This document shows, one piece after another, positions 18,948-26,952 of a DNA stretch of 64,000 nt (position 1 is the stretch's first letter; each line of letters starts with the position of its first letter). This DNA comes from Nocardioides sp. Soil797 (GTDB taxonomy: Bacteria; Actinomycetota; Actinomycetes; Propionibacteriales; Nocardioidaceae), in contig LMSR01000003.1 of NCBI GenBank assembly GCA_001429555.1, forward strand, positions 29,972 through 93,971, in the 5' to 3' direction. The notes beneath the pieces are model-generated. The model was not told the origin of the DNA, ran no database searches, and saw nothing but the letters and a program-made list of their open reading frames with translations. The position numbers and the translations under genes were made by a program.

Positions 18948-19319
18948 TCAGGCTGGCTCGCCGTCGAGGAGTCGGCCGAGCGTCTCCCACAGGTCGAGGT
19001 AGCCGTCCGCGTCCTCGGGTGCCTGGTCGCCCCACCGGGCGTGCAGGTCGCGGATGCGGTCGAGCCGGTCCAGGCGGTCGGGCAGCGCGGTGCGGGCAGC
19101 GGCGATGAACTCCACGTCGGGCGCGTGCTCGGGAACGTCACCCCCGCGCGGGTACTTCTTGATCCCGAGCCGCTGCCAGTGAGCACCGGCGTAGGCCACG
19201 AGGATGTTGTCCGGGATCAGTGCGTCGGCGGCGGTGGCGCGGATCTTGTCGCCGTGAGGAGTCCACGGGCCTGGGGTGGCGCGGGCCTCAAGGGCGCGGA
19301 GCGTGGCGTCGTCGCTCAT
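18948..19319 (-). CDS. Unknown small protein with phage-type N-terminal pattern
   Basis: 123 residues. The start LRALEARATPGPW and the later DVEFIAAARTALPDRLDRL form a pattern often seen in phage and actinobacterial plasmid proteins (Ea22-like arrangement). No catalytic residues are evident. It is the last gene of a five-gene minus-strand operon; its ATG overlaps the preceding stop by four bases and a strong terminator follows. Confidence 0.65.
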   Translation of the reverse strand: MSDDATLRALEARATPGPWTPHGDKIRATAADALIPDNILVAYAGAHWQRLGIKKYPRGGDVPEHAPDVEFIAAARTALPDRLDRLDRIRDLHARWGDQAPEDADGYLDLWETLGRLLDGEPA

Positions 19320-19561
19320 GCTGGCTGGTCCTCCGGGATGGTCGAGCGGTCGAGCCTTGTGGACGCGGCCGCGACGACAACGCTGATGCGGGCAGCCAGC
19401 GCCCGCAACTCGGCAGGCGTGCCCTGGATCGCCACCACGTCGTCACCGGCGAGCGTCAAGACCGGCTGGCGGTGCTCACCGGCTCCCACCCAGTCCTCGC
19501 CGGGTGTGAAGACCTGGAGGCTGGTCTCGCGGGCAGCCAGCCACTCGATGTGCGCGCTCAC
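19316..19561 (-). CDS. Unknown small protein, 81 residues
   Basis: Start GTG 19561 overlaps the upstream stop by four bases; longer open frames to 19744 give only arginine-rich shadow sequence. The protein is mostly beta then helical (VLTLAGDDVVAIQGTPAEL), a pattern like small DNA-mimic or immunity-type proteins, but I do not recognise it. It is coupled on both sides in the DUF932-led operon. Confidence 0.6.
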   Translation of the reverse strand: MSAHIEWLAARETSLQVFTPGEDWVGAGEHRQPVLTLAGDDVVAIQGTPAELRALAARISVVVAAASTRLDRSTIPEDQPA

Positions 19562-19860
19562 GGGGTCACCTCGGCGGGTGCGGTACCGATGAGGCGGCGG
19601 AACGCCTCCACGTCGGCCTCGAGCGAGAACAGGCGGCGCCGTTGCTTCTCGTTCTCGGCGCCGACCTCGCCCAGGACCGCCGCGAGGCCCTCCAAGTAGG
19701 CCACGACGGCGTCGGCGTCGACGGCGGCACCCATCGCGACCCACGGCGTGGGGACGCGGTCGGTGGCGGCGTAGGGCATCGCGGACATGGCGGCGAGGAT
19801 GCGGCGCTGGTCGCGCGCGCTGATCACCGTCGTGGGTGAAGCTGCGTCGTCGTTGGTCAT
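19558..19860 (-). CDS. Unknown small protein, 100 residues
   Basis: ATG 19860 overlaps the upstream stop (TGA at 19857-19859) by three to four bases. The C-terminal half (EVGAENEKQRRRLFSLEADV) is a predicted helix or coiled coil. There is no known family and no catalytic motif. Co-translated with both neighbours. Confidence 0.62.
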   Translation of the reverse strand: MTNDDAASPTTVISARDQRRILAAMSAMPYAATDRVPTPWVAMGAAVDADAVVAYLEGLAAVLGEVGAENEKQRRRLFSLEADVEAFRRLIGTAPAEVTP

Positions 19861-20324
19861 GACTGCTCCTGTTCGGTGGTGGTGCGGTGGGTGTGCTCGG
19901 CGTGCAGGGCGTCCAGCGCCGTGGCGACGCTGGACAGGGCCGCGTCCAAGTGGGCGCGGGCGCTCTCGGGGGTCCAGCGGCGCACGTCGCGCAGCCGGTG
20001 CTCGATGACGATCAGGTCGCACGCCGTCTCGCTGAGGGTGTGCCGGTCCTTGTCCGCGTTGGCGGCGATGTCGGCGGCGGTGCCAGTCGGGGCGTTGTCT
20101 CGCTTCGCGATGGTGACGAACTGGTTGAGCGGCAGGGTGCGGGGGCCGAGGACCAGGGCTGCGATGTGGACTTCGCGTCCGGCGAGGCCGGGCGCATCCA
20201 CCCTCACGGTGGTGATGGGGAATGCGACGCCGTTGTCGGGGTCGACCAGGGTGTCGGTCGGCCGGAGGTCCCAGGCGCGGACCTGCTCGGTCGCGAGGGC
20301 GGTGTGAGTGGTGGTGTCGGTCAT
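19857..20324 (-). CDS. Unknown plasmid backbone protein, 155 residues
   Basis: ATG 20324 has a GGAGG-type ribosome site. The N-terminal part (about 15-80) looks like a small beta-barrel with LRPTDTLVDPDNG and VHIAALVLGPRTLPL; the second half is helical and charged. No family is recognised. It is separated from the upstream DUF932 gene by 76 bases holding a hairpin, and is coupled to the downstream gene. Confidence 0.65.
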   Translation of the reverse strand: MTDTTTHTALATEQVRAWDLRPTDTLVDPDNGVAFPITTVRVDAPGLAGREVHIAALVLGPRTLPLNQFVTIAKRDNAPTGTAADIAANADKDRHTLSETACDLIVIEHRLRDVRRWTPESARAHLDAALSSVATALDALHAEHTHRTTTEQEQS

Positions 20325-20343
20325 GGCTCCTCCTTCGGTTGGG

Positions 20344-20383
20344 CCGGTGGCGGGCCGGACTCGGGGTCTCAGCCCGCCACCGG
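20344..20383 (-). terminator. Hairpin inside the backbone operon
   Basis: A perfect 12-bp inverted repeat, CCGGTGGCGGGC (20344-20355) and GCCCGCCACCGG (20372-20383), with a 16-base loop between the DUF932 gene and the next gene. It has no U-run, so it is more likely an attenuator or RNA-processing/stability element than a full terminator. Confidence 0.5.
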
Positions 20384-20400
20384 AGGAACTGGCGTGACGG

Positions 20401-21405
20401 TCAGGCCGGGGCGAGCGCGGTCCAGGCGCGCCGCTTGATCCGGTCGGGGTCGTCGCTGGTGAGCACCCGCGTGGCCCGGGCGGCCTGCTCGTCGCCCTTG
20501 GTGCGGACCGGGGCGTAGTGGTCGACGTACTCGGCCACGGCCTGGTAGCCGGCCCACGCGGTGTCGCGGATGCCGGCCTGCGTGTCGGCGTCGGCGAAGA
20601 GCCAGTGCAGGCGGGACCGGCGACGGCGCTCGGTCTCGCGGACTCGCTTGGTCGCGTTGGCCTCGGCCTTGCCGAACGTGGCGTCGATCAGGGCGTCGAA
20701 CGCGGCGTCGGTCATGGTCTGCTGGATCAGCCGCTCGGCCTCGACCTGGAACGCGTCGACGTAGGTGAACGTCAGGCCGAGCGCGTCGCGAGCGGCCTGC
20801 ACGGCGGCCTTGGCGTTGCGGGTGTGCCGGATCGAGAACGACGACTCGTGGTTGCGCAGGGCCGCGCTCTGGGTGTTCGCGCACACGACGCGGACCGGGG
20901 TCACGAGGATGCGGAACGCGCTGGAGCCGTCGTGGCTGTTGAGTGCGGCGATGTTCAGGTCGACGCGGTCGGTGCCGCCGACGGTGAGCGAGTTCGGCAG
21001 CTGCATGGTGATGAACACCTGCCGCCCTCCGCGCAGTGACCCGGCGGTGTCGAATATCGCGCCGGACTCGTCGGCCAGCAGGTTGAGGAACTCGGCGTGG
21101 TCCTCGTTCTGCAGCGGGGTGTAGCCGCCACCCACGACGCCGAGCGCCTCGGGCTCGCCGGTGAACGGGTTGGTGCGCACCGTGGCGAAGCCGGGGACCT
21201 CGATCGCGGTGACGCCGCCCTCGCTGACCTCGGCGGTGGTGAGCGGCAACTTGCGGACGTCCCAGCCGCCCAGGTGGCCGAGCGTCATGGCCTCCTCGGC
21301 GGTGAACGCGCGGTCGCGGACGGTGGTGCCCAGGCGGTGCCAGGCGTCCTTGCGGGCGAAGAGGGCGGCGGCCTGCGTGCCGTGGGTCTCGATCTCGTGT
21401 GACAT
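20401..21405 (-). CDS. DUF932 / TIGR03299 phage-plasmid-like protein
   Basis: 334 residues from ATG 21405, with GGAGG eight bases upstream. The N-terminal WHRLGTTV, the middle GFATVRTNPFTGE and VVGGGYTPLQN, and the RVVCANT-SAALRN block are signatures of the DUF932 family found on plasmids and phages. Its biochemical role is not known; association with replication or recombination functions has been proposed from context only. It leads a five-gene minus operon; upstream lie a palindrome and four stem-loops. Confidence 0.85.
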   Translation of the reverse strand: MSHEIETHGTQAAALFARKDAWHRLGTTVRDRAFTAEEAMTLGHLGGWDVRKLPLTTAEVSEGGVTAIEVPGFATVRTNPFTGEPEALGVVGGGYTPLQNEDHAEFLNLLADESGAIFDTAGSLRGGRQVFITMQLPNSLTVGGTDRVDLNIAALNSHDGSSAFRILVTPVRVVCANTQSAALRNHESSFSIRHTRNAKAAVQAARDALGLTFTYVDAFQVEAERLIQQTMTDAAFDALIDATFGKAEANATKRVRETERRRRSRLHWLFADADTQAGIRDTAWAGYQAVAEYVDHYAPVRTKGDEQAARATRVLTSDDPDRIKRRAWTALAPA

Positions 21406-21434
21406 GTCGGGGTCCTCCCGGTAGCGGATCAAAC

Positions 21435-21445
21435 GAACTGAGTTC
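21435..21445. promoter_or_regulatory. GAACTGAGTTC palindrome before the DUF932 gene
   Basis: A perfect 11-base palindrome 30 bases upstream of the DUF932 start. Its spacer is one base too short for the usual GAAC-N4-GTTC LexA site, so I treat it as an operator candidate of unknown binder. TTTCTATTC lies just beyond it at 21455-21463. Confidence 0.4.
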
Positions 21446-21454
21446 ATTCTATGG

Positions 21455-21463
21455 TTTCTATTC
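21455..21463 (+). repeat. TTTCTATTC core copy
   Basis: Third copy of the core of the 13-base motif also present before the relaxase and the ParB-like gene; it falls where a minus-strand promoter for the DUF932 gene is expected. Confidence 0.4.
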
Positions 21464-21465
21464 CA

Positions 21466-21602
21466 CTGAGGGCGGTTCTCCACAGGAAGAACCGCCCTCA
21501 GGTGTCGAGATGCAGCGAATCTTGACAACTCGCTGTCAAGGTCAAGATCTACTCAGCGAGTAGACATTCGCGAGGGGTTGGTCGTACGAGACTGTGGTCT
21601 CG
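21466..21602. other. Cluster of four perfect stem-loops, candidate origin or transfer site
   Basis: Within 137 bases: a 14-bp arm pair at 21466-21479/21488-21501 (CTGAGGGCGGTTCT), CTTGACA/TGTCAAG at 21521-21527/21534-21540, TCTACTC/GAGTAGA at 21548-21554/21558-21564, and CGAGAC/GTCTCG at 21587-21592/21597-21602. The stretch is AT-richer than its surroundings and has no convincing gene. This is the structure expected of a single-strand initiation site, replication origin or oriT, though regulatory RNA is possible. Confidence 0.5.
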
Positions 21603-21667
21603 GCAGTTGAAGCTGGATCCCGCTGTCCCCTGACATCCCGCTGCGTTCAACCTTCGTCGTGCGCAGC

Positions 21668-21675
21668 TAGGTGAC
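21668..21675 (+). repeat. TAGGTGAC copy beyond the stem-loop cluster
   Basis: Lies in a gene-free stretch about 65 bases past the last stem-loop; no credible start codon follows at ribosome-site distance. Confidence 0.4.
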
Positions 21676-21894
21676 CTTCAAGGTGCGGTCTTGGGTCCGC
21701 GGCCGAGGTGGCGGTGTTGCAGGCGCTCCTGCCGGGCACACGGGTCCCCACTTGGAAACGAACAAGGTCGGTGCGGCTTGCTTCGGATGTGCAGAGGCCA
21801 TCGACAGGGGACCACGGGTGCCGTACCTCCACCCGCTGGTCGAACCTGACCGTGGATCGGCCAACCAGCTGACGAAACGTCTGTCGACGGCGCG

Positions 21895-21934
21895 TGAAAA
21901 CTGACCCCCAAACGGCAACTGAAAGCTGACCCCC
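21895..21934. mobile_element. IS21-family-like end (remnant)
   Basis: TGAAAACTGACCCCC (21895-21909) and TGAAAGCTGACCCCC (21920-21934) are near-identical 15-base direct repeats 25 bases apart. This matches the multiple GAAAACTGACCC-type repeats at IS21-family ends. No istA/istB gene is present, so only an end is left. The open frame that continues into the next ORF begins at this end, which suggests the element cut that gene. Confidence 0.5.
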
Positions 21935-21982
21935 TCCGAGACCCTGTCCTCATCCTCGAGGCAGGGACAAGTCTCGGCCAGG

Positions 21983-22246
21983 GTGCGGGCCAATCCGCTC
22001 GGTCGCGATGCCGCAGCGTGGATCTGGATCGAGCTCGCCGGCGGGGTGCTGCACCACTCACCGCACCACACCGCGACTCGGACCCGGTTGCGAACCTTCG
22101 ACCGCACGCTCACCCCCGAGGACCGACTCCTGCTCCTCGAGCACGGCTATGAGGTCCTCGGAGCTGTGGTCGACGACGTCGCCCGCCAGCACCGGCCCGC
22201 CGCGGCCGTCGGCGTCGAACCTGAGGACCGGGCTGATGCAGGCTGA
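21983..22246 (+). pseudogene. Small ORF, probably 5'-truncated at the IS21-like end
   Basis: The frame is open from 21923 inside the IS-like repeat; the first usable start is GTG 21983 (87 residues). Its end overlaps the tniQ start by 11 bases, so it may once have been the upstream partner gene of tniQ. Visible features are a helical WIWIELAGG segment and LTPEDRLLLLEHGYEVLGAVVDDV near the C-terminus. I do not recognise the family; the tail of a larger protein is most likely. Confidence 0.4.
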
Positions 22247-23897
22247 CGTGCGGCTCCCGGTCTCGGTTGCCCCGGTAGCCGGGGAGGCACTCGACGGCTA
22301 CCTCGAGCGACTGGCCGCCGCCAACGGCATGGACCACCCAGACCTGGTGAACAGGATCCGGGCAGGCGGCGCGACGACGGCGTTCCTCACGACCGCCCCT
22401 GCCTCCCGACTGCTCGACACCATCGCCACCCTCGCGGACCTGCCGGATCCGAACGGCCCCTCGGTGCTCGCGGGTCTGCCCGGCATCAACACCCCCGACC
22501 TCGACCCGACGAACAAGCGGACCTGGCGAAACGTCGCCGCGCCTGGATGGCCACCCGAACACGGGAGTGCGCTGTGCCCCCTCTGCGTCACTGGGGACGG
22601 GGTGTGGCGGCTGGCGTGGCGTCACCCGTGGGTCACCGCCTGCGCACGCCACGGCGTGCGGCTCCTCGGCAGTTGCCCAACGTGTCGGCGACGCTTCCGC
22701 GCGCACCGCACGCCACTGCGTCCCGTCGACGCACCAGCCGGGACGTGCGGCAACCCGGCCGGCGTCCGCGGCCACAACTGTCCCCAACCCCTCGACGAGC
22801 TCGCCACGGAACCAGCGTCCGAGGCCGTGCTCGAAGCCCAACGACGCATCGACACCGCCCTCGCCGGATCTGCGGTCCCGGTGCTCGATGCGCCCACTGA
22901 CCCCGAAACGTACCTGGCCGAGTTGAAAGCACTGACTGTGCTGCTCCTGCACCTGGCGATCCAGCCCGGCGGCGACGAGCTTGCCGAGTGGGCGCACCCC
23001 GCCCGGATTGACCGGAGTCGCAGCGCCAGTGGTCGGGGCGCGCGGTGGGGACTGGCTCCGCCAGCCGACCTGAACCTACGGGGCAGCGTCCTCGCGGCCG
23101 CGGACGAGATCCTGAGACAGCCCAGCCTCGACGCCGGGGCCGACCTGCTGCATCCATGGACCGAACGGACACCCGCCCAATCCGATGGCCAACTGGGGTG
23201 GCTGGCTGACCACACGACCATGACCCCGACCCTGACGAGGCTCGTCATGGCCGCCACCGCCAGCCGGCGCTGCCTCTCCACCCTCCTCGACCACGACCCA
23301 CCGGCGCCGTTAGCGAACTGGGTCGTACCGCAGCTCGTGCCAGCAGACGTCTACGACGCGCACCTGGGCCGAGCCCTGGACGTCAGCGCCCGCATCGGCC
23401 GACTTTTCGCGTCCCTGTGCCTTGCCCGCCGCCACGCCGGCGCACCCACCTGGGGCGCCGCAGCGACCGCGCTCGGGCTGCCGGCCGAGGCCGGCGTGAA
23501 GACCGCGCGGGCCTGCAGCGCCGACCTCCTCGTACGCCCCGACGCCTTCGTCAGCGCACTCGACGACCTCGCGGCCCAACTCGACCGCCGCGTCGACTAC
23601 CGCGCTCGGGAGAACGTGATCCGTGGTCTCGCGGACGCGACCGGCTGGTACCGACCCTGGACACGAATCCATCACCCAGGCAGCCGCGAGACCAGCTGCG
23701 GATACGCGGTCACGTGGCTGTGGACCGAATACGCCCACGGGCACATCGACACCAGCCCCGGATGGCAAAGCCCACCCGATCACATCGACCGCGCGCGATA
23801 TCGCCGCTACGCGAGTCGGCTCTCCGAGACCGCGACCACCGCCCTGATCGGCATCGCAACCACCAAGGCGTCGGCACCCGACAGAAGGACAGCGTGA
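22236..23897 (+). CDS. tniQ: TniQ-family protein without a transposase partner
   Basis: 553 residues from ATG 22236. The N-terminal TniQ domain ends with a zinc-binding block, CPLCVTGDGVW then a WVTACARHGVRLLG-SCPTCRRRF pattern (about residues 110-155), typical of TniQ/TnsD. TniQ proteins help choose target sites for Tn7/Tn5053-like transposons. No TniA/TniB homologue is seen in the window, so it is either an orphan relic or works with distant genes. GTGA overlap couples it to the next short gene. Confidence 0.82.
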   Translation: MQADVRLPVSVAPVAGEALDGYLERLAAANGMDHPDLVNRIRAGGATTAFLTTAPASRLLDTIATLADLPDPNGPSVLAGLPGINTPDLDPTNKRTWRNVAAPGWPPEHGSALCPLCVTGDGVWRLAWRHPWVTACARHGVRLLGSCPTCRRRFRAHRTPLRPVDAPAGTCGNPAGVRGHNCPQPLDELATEPASEAVLEAQRRIDTALAGSAVPVLDAPTDPETYLAELKALTVLLLHLAIQPGGDELAEWAHPARIDRSRSASGRGARWGLAPPADLNLRGSVLAAADEILRQPSLDAGADLLHPWTERTPAQSDGQLGWLADHTTMTPTLTRLVMAATASRRCLSTLLDHDPPAPLANWVVPQLVPADVYDAHLGRALDVSARIGRLFASLCLARRHAGAPTWGAAATALGLPAEAGVKTARACSADLLVRPDAFVSALDDLAAQLDRRVDYRARENVIRGLADATGWYRPWTRIHHPGSRETSCGYAVTWLWTEYAHGHIDTSPGWQSPPDHIDRARYRRYASRLSETATTALIGIATTKASAPDRRTA

Positions 23898-24133
23898 AAC
23901 ACAACAACGAGGTGTGGAGCCTGTGGGACGCCGACGAGCTCGTCAGCGTCCACCTCACCGACCACGACGCACGAGATGCGCGCGAACAGCACCTCGAGCG
24001 CTACCTGGCATTCCCTGCCGACCGAGACGTCGTCATGACGGCCGTCGAGATCCGTCGGACCCGGCTGGTAGACCACACACCGCTGGTCGGCTCCAACGGG
24101 CGTCGACCCCAGGCATCGAATGGAGGTCCGTGA
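23894..24133 (+). CDS. Unknown 79-residue protein coupled to tniQ
   Basis: GTG 23894 overlaps the tniQ stop; its own stop overlaps the next ATG (TGATG). Visible pattern: EVWSLWDADELVSVHLTDHD then a helical RDAREQHLERYLA. There is no family match that I know. The tight coupling of three genes argues that it is expressed. Confidence 0.55.
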   Translation: MKHNNEVWSLWDADELVSVHLTDHDARDAREQHLERYLAFPADRDVVMTAVEIRRTRLVDHTPLVGSNGRRPQASNGGP

Positions 24134-25092
24134 TGGTCGTCATCCAGGTCGCGATCTACCCCGAGCGTGCCGCCTCGATCCGCGCCGGCCTCGACCCTGA
24201 AGCCACCACCGTCGAGATCGACCTGGACGCGATCACCCAAGACGAGCGCGACCTCCTTGCCGACCACAACGGCCAACCCGTCAACGTCACCCGCCCCACC
24301 GTCGAAGACCTCTTCGCCGCCCTGCGAACCGCGGCAGCCAAGGAACACGAAGCCGTGGAGGAGATCCTCGACGCGCACCGTGCCGTCCTCGAGGCGCGAA
24401 AGGTCACGACCTGGCAGGAGCGACTGGGGACCTCCGGCGACTTCACCTACGACGTCGTCGAACCCGACTGGCGCCGAGCACGCCGCAGCGCCGCCCCCGG
24501 AGGACCCGACTGGGTGGCGATCATGGCCAGGCACCGCGACAAGATCCGCGAAGTCACCGAAGGCGAAGAAGCCGCCGCCTGGGTGCGTGAACTCGAAGCG
24601 ATCAACAAGGACGCTCGCGAACGCGCACTCGGGGAGTGGCACGAAGCCGAACAGGCGAAGTACCGAGAACGAGAGGAGGGAATCGCCCGGCTGAAGGAGT
24701 GGGCCACCAGGAATGGCTCTGAGCGGGTCCGGCTGCTCATCGAGGAGAACATGGCCACCTGGTACGGCGTAGCCGAGGACGAGTACTTTGCCGACCACAC
24801 CCCCGCCGGGTTCACGCCGCTGACCGATGAGGACTACGTCCTATCGCTCCCGGTGCCCGACGTGCCCGACATCCACGCCCTTCGCGAAGCCCGCCGCATC
24901 GCGGCCACCGACGACGCTCTCGGCGAACCCCAGCTCGTCCGGATCGGAAGGGCCGGCGACACGAGCGAGACACCCGGCGGTCCAGCCGTACGACTCGCCA
25001 TCACCGGTCCCCACGGCGCCCAGTGCGTCGTCTGGCGACCCGTGACCGACGACCACCCAGCAGAAACCAGCGACGGCCGCCACGCACCCTGA
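24133..25092 (+). CDS. Unknown 319-residue protein
   Basis: ATG 24133 follows GGAGG by seven bases and overlaps the previous stop. The protein is acidic and mostly helical: residues 55-95 and 130-200 are Glu/Ala/Arg-rich and likely coiled coil, with short beta segments at the N-terminus (VVIQVAIYPERA). No catalytic motif is visible. It is the third gene of the tniQ-led cluster. Confidence 0.62.
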   Translation: MVVIQVAIYPERAASIRAGLDPEATTVEIDLDAITQDERDLLADHNGQPVNVTRPTVEDLFAALRTAAAKEHEAVEEILDAHRAVLEARKVTTWQERLGTSGDFTYDVVEPDWRRARRSAAPGGPDWVAIMARHRDKIREVTEGEEAAAWVRELEAINKDARERALGEWHEAEQAKYREREEGIARLKEWATRNGSERVRLLIEENMATWYGVAEDEYFADHTPAGFTPLTDEDYVLSLPVPDVPDIHALREARRIAATDDALGEPQLVRIGRAGDTSETPGGPAVRLAITGPHGAQCVVWRPVTDDHPAETSDGRHAP

Positions 25093-25168
25093 GCGCCCCG
25101 GAAACCCGTTCGCCCCGTTCGGGATCTCCTGCGACCCTGATCGACCGCCCACCTGTGAGGAGGACAGC

Positions 25169-25816
25169 ATGACGGTCTGGTTCACCGCCGACCAGCACTT
25201 CGGCCACGGTCGACTCCTCGAGCTCTCCGAGCGACGTGGGGCGGCGTTCTCGACCGTCAGCGAGATGAACGCCCGGCTCATCACGAACTGGAACACGGTC
25301 GTCGCACCTGAGGACACCGTGTGGGTCCTCGGCGACTTCGACATGCATGGCAAGGACGCCACCCTGGCCTTCGTCGGACCGCTTGCCGGCACCAAGATCC
25401 TCATCAGTGGCAATCATGACTCGTGTTGGGCCGGTGTCCGTGACGGCTGGAAGAACCGGGACCTCTACCTCGCCGCCGGGTTCGCTGCGGTCATGGACTT
25501 CGCCGTCACCACCCTCCCGCCCGCTCGACCTCAAGCACCGGCGACGCGGGTGCTGCTGTCCCACTTCCCCTACGCCGGTGACTCCCGCGAGGCGGAGGTC
25601 GGGGACCGGTACGCCCAGTTCCGGCTCCGCGACGAAGGCATCCCCCTGCTCCACGGACACGTCCACGAGGCATTTCGTGAACGCCGCACCAAGCAGGGCA
25701 CCTGGGGTATCAACGTCGGGGTCGACTGGTGGGACTACGCACCGGTCTCCGCCGAGACCCTCGCCCAGCACCTGGAGGACCTCCGCCGCGGCCGCGTCGC
25801 TCCCATCATTGGCTAA
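25169..25816 (+). CDS. Calcineurin-like metallophosphoesterase
   Basis: 215 residues with all metal motifs in order: TADQHFGH (DxHxxH, residues 7-13), GDFD near 53-56, GNHD near 78-81, LSHFPY near 130 and GHVH near 157-160. Such enzymes hydrolyse phosphodiesters or phosphomonoesters using two metals. A GAGGAGG-type ribosome site precedes ATG 25169. The substrate is unknown; similar phage and plasmid enzymes are thought to act on RNA ends or nucleotides. Confidence 0.88.
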   Translation: MTVWFTADQHFGHGRLLELSERRGAAFSTVSEMNARLITNWNTVVAPEDTVWVLGDFDMHGKDATLAFVGPLAGTKILISGNHDSCWAGVRDGWKNRDLYLAAGFAAVMDFAVTTLPPARPQAPATRVLLSHFPYAGDSREAEVGDRYAQFRLRDEGIPLLHGHVHEAFRERRTKQGTWGINVGVDWWDYAPVSAETLAQHLEDLRRGRVAPIIG

Positions 25817-26133
25817 CCCCGTGGATCGGCGACGGTCTCGCGCAGCCTTGCGGTGACCTTGACGACCTGCGGATCATCGACCGCGACCGGCTCTGCGGCC
25901 TCGCCATCGAGCGCCGCCCACAGCAGGTCGCGCCAACCCGCCATCACGTGGCGCCGCCGAAGCATCAGCGCGCTCGTAGCCTGTCCGTTCGCGTCGACGT
26001 GAACGACCAGGTAATCCGCGAAGTCGCCGCCAGCACTCCGGGAGACCTGCCCGACCGTCTCCGAACTGGCCGAATCGCCGCCCGGCCACATCGCTGCGTC
26101 GATGACCAGCATGACCGAATGCTCACACGACAC
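25813..26133 (-). CDS. Unknown 106-residue protein
   Basis: Starts GTG 26133 on the minus strand and overlaps the end of the phosphoesterase gene by four bases, tail to tail. Composition is protein-like (VMLVIDAAMWPGG, YLVVHVDANG, MAGWRDLLWAAL) with alternating hydrophobic strands. There is no family match and a weak ribosome site, so support is moderate. Confidence 0.45.
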   Translation of the reverse strand: MSCEHSVMLVIDAAMWPGGDSASSETVGQVSRSAGGDFADYLVVHVDANGQATSALMLRRRHVMAGWRDLLWAALDGEAAEPVAVDDPQVVKVTARLRETVADPRG

Positions 26134-26198
26134 CGGGAGCCTGCGAGCCGCAGACCTCCGCGAGAGCTTCGTCCTGAGCGGCTCATAGGCTGCTCGGC

Positions 26199-26835
26199 AT
26201 GGCCGGCCGTCTCACACCGACCCAACTCGAAACGCTGCAGTGGATCGCGGACGGAAAGGCAGACGGCGACGCACCCAACCCCCGTCGCGTCTCCGACCAG
26301 CCCCCTGCCCGTCGGCGGGCTCAAGTTCAGCGATCTCGTGGCGTGGTGGGCTGCCCACCGGTCCTGCCCGCCCGACCTCGATAGCCCGGGAATCGCCCGC
26401 CACCTGTATCAGCGGCTGACTGCGTCACTCGCGAGCCCTCCAGAGGGTCTGCTGTTCCGGACCTACTACGCACGGTTCAAGGACAACCCAGACGTCATCG
26501 CACTCGTGCCGCAGGTCCATCTCCACTACGAGCCGCTCGACCAGAGAACCCGCCGGGCATCCGTGAACGGGGCAGCCCTCGCGCGCCAGCGGATGGACTT
26601 CCTCATGTTGTTCAGCGACCGCAAACGGGTCGTCATCGAGGTGGACGGCAAGCAGCACTACGCCGTCGGCGAGACCGCCACCCCTCGCCTCTACTCCGAG
26701 ATGGTGGCTGAAGACCGACGACTCAAGCTGGCCGGATATCAAGTCTTCCGATTCGGCGGGTACGAGCTTGGACAGCCGGGAGCGGAGGCAATGCTCAATG
26801 AGTTCTTCGACGAGGTTCACTCGAGGATGAGTTGA
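26199..26835 (+). pseudogene. Broken gene ending in a PD-(D/E)XK-like domain
   Basis: ATG 26199 opens with MAGRLTPTQLETLQWIADG, a clear start of a helical or winged-helix domain, but that frame soon degrades into arginine-rich sequence. From about 26300 a second frame continues with conserved-looking protein: LKFSDLVAWW, then RQRMDFLML and VVIEVDGKQHYAV, which has the D...ExD/K layout of a nuclease fold, up to the stop at 26835. A frameshift plus internal deletion near 26280-26310 best explains this. It lies at the left edge of the metabolic island. Confidence 0.55.
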
Positions 26836-26856
26836 GCGGGCGGGCACTACCCGCTC
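26834..26856. terminator. Small hairpin between convergent genes
   Basis: GAGCGGG (26834-26840) pairs with CCCGCTC (26850-26856) across a nine-base loop between the broken nuclease gene (+) and the LysR gene (-). No long U-run is seen, so strength is uncertain. Confidence 0.4.
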
Positions 26857-26952
26857 GAGTGCCGGGTTGGCTGGCACGCGGCTAGCCTAGGCGTCGATCC
26901 CTCTGCGATGCAGCAGATGACCTCGTGTGATGGACGGCTGAGTAGTACTCGC

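Noticed and set aside
21435..21445. GAACTGAGTTC as a LexA site
   Set aside because: The spacer between GAAC and GTTC is three bases instead of four, so it does not fit the consensus; kept only as a palindrome.
21671..21904. 77-codon frame starting inside TAGGTGAC
   Set aside because: No ribosome site, no protein-like composition, and it runs into the IS21-like repeats; treated as non-coding.
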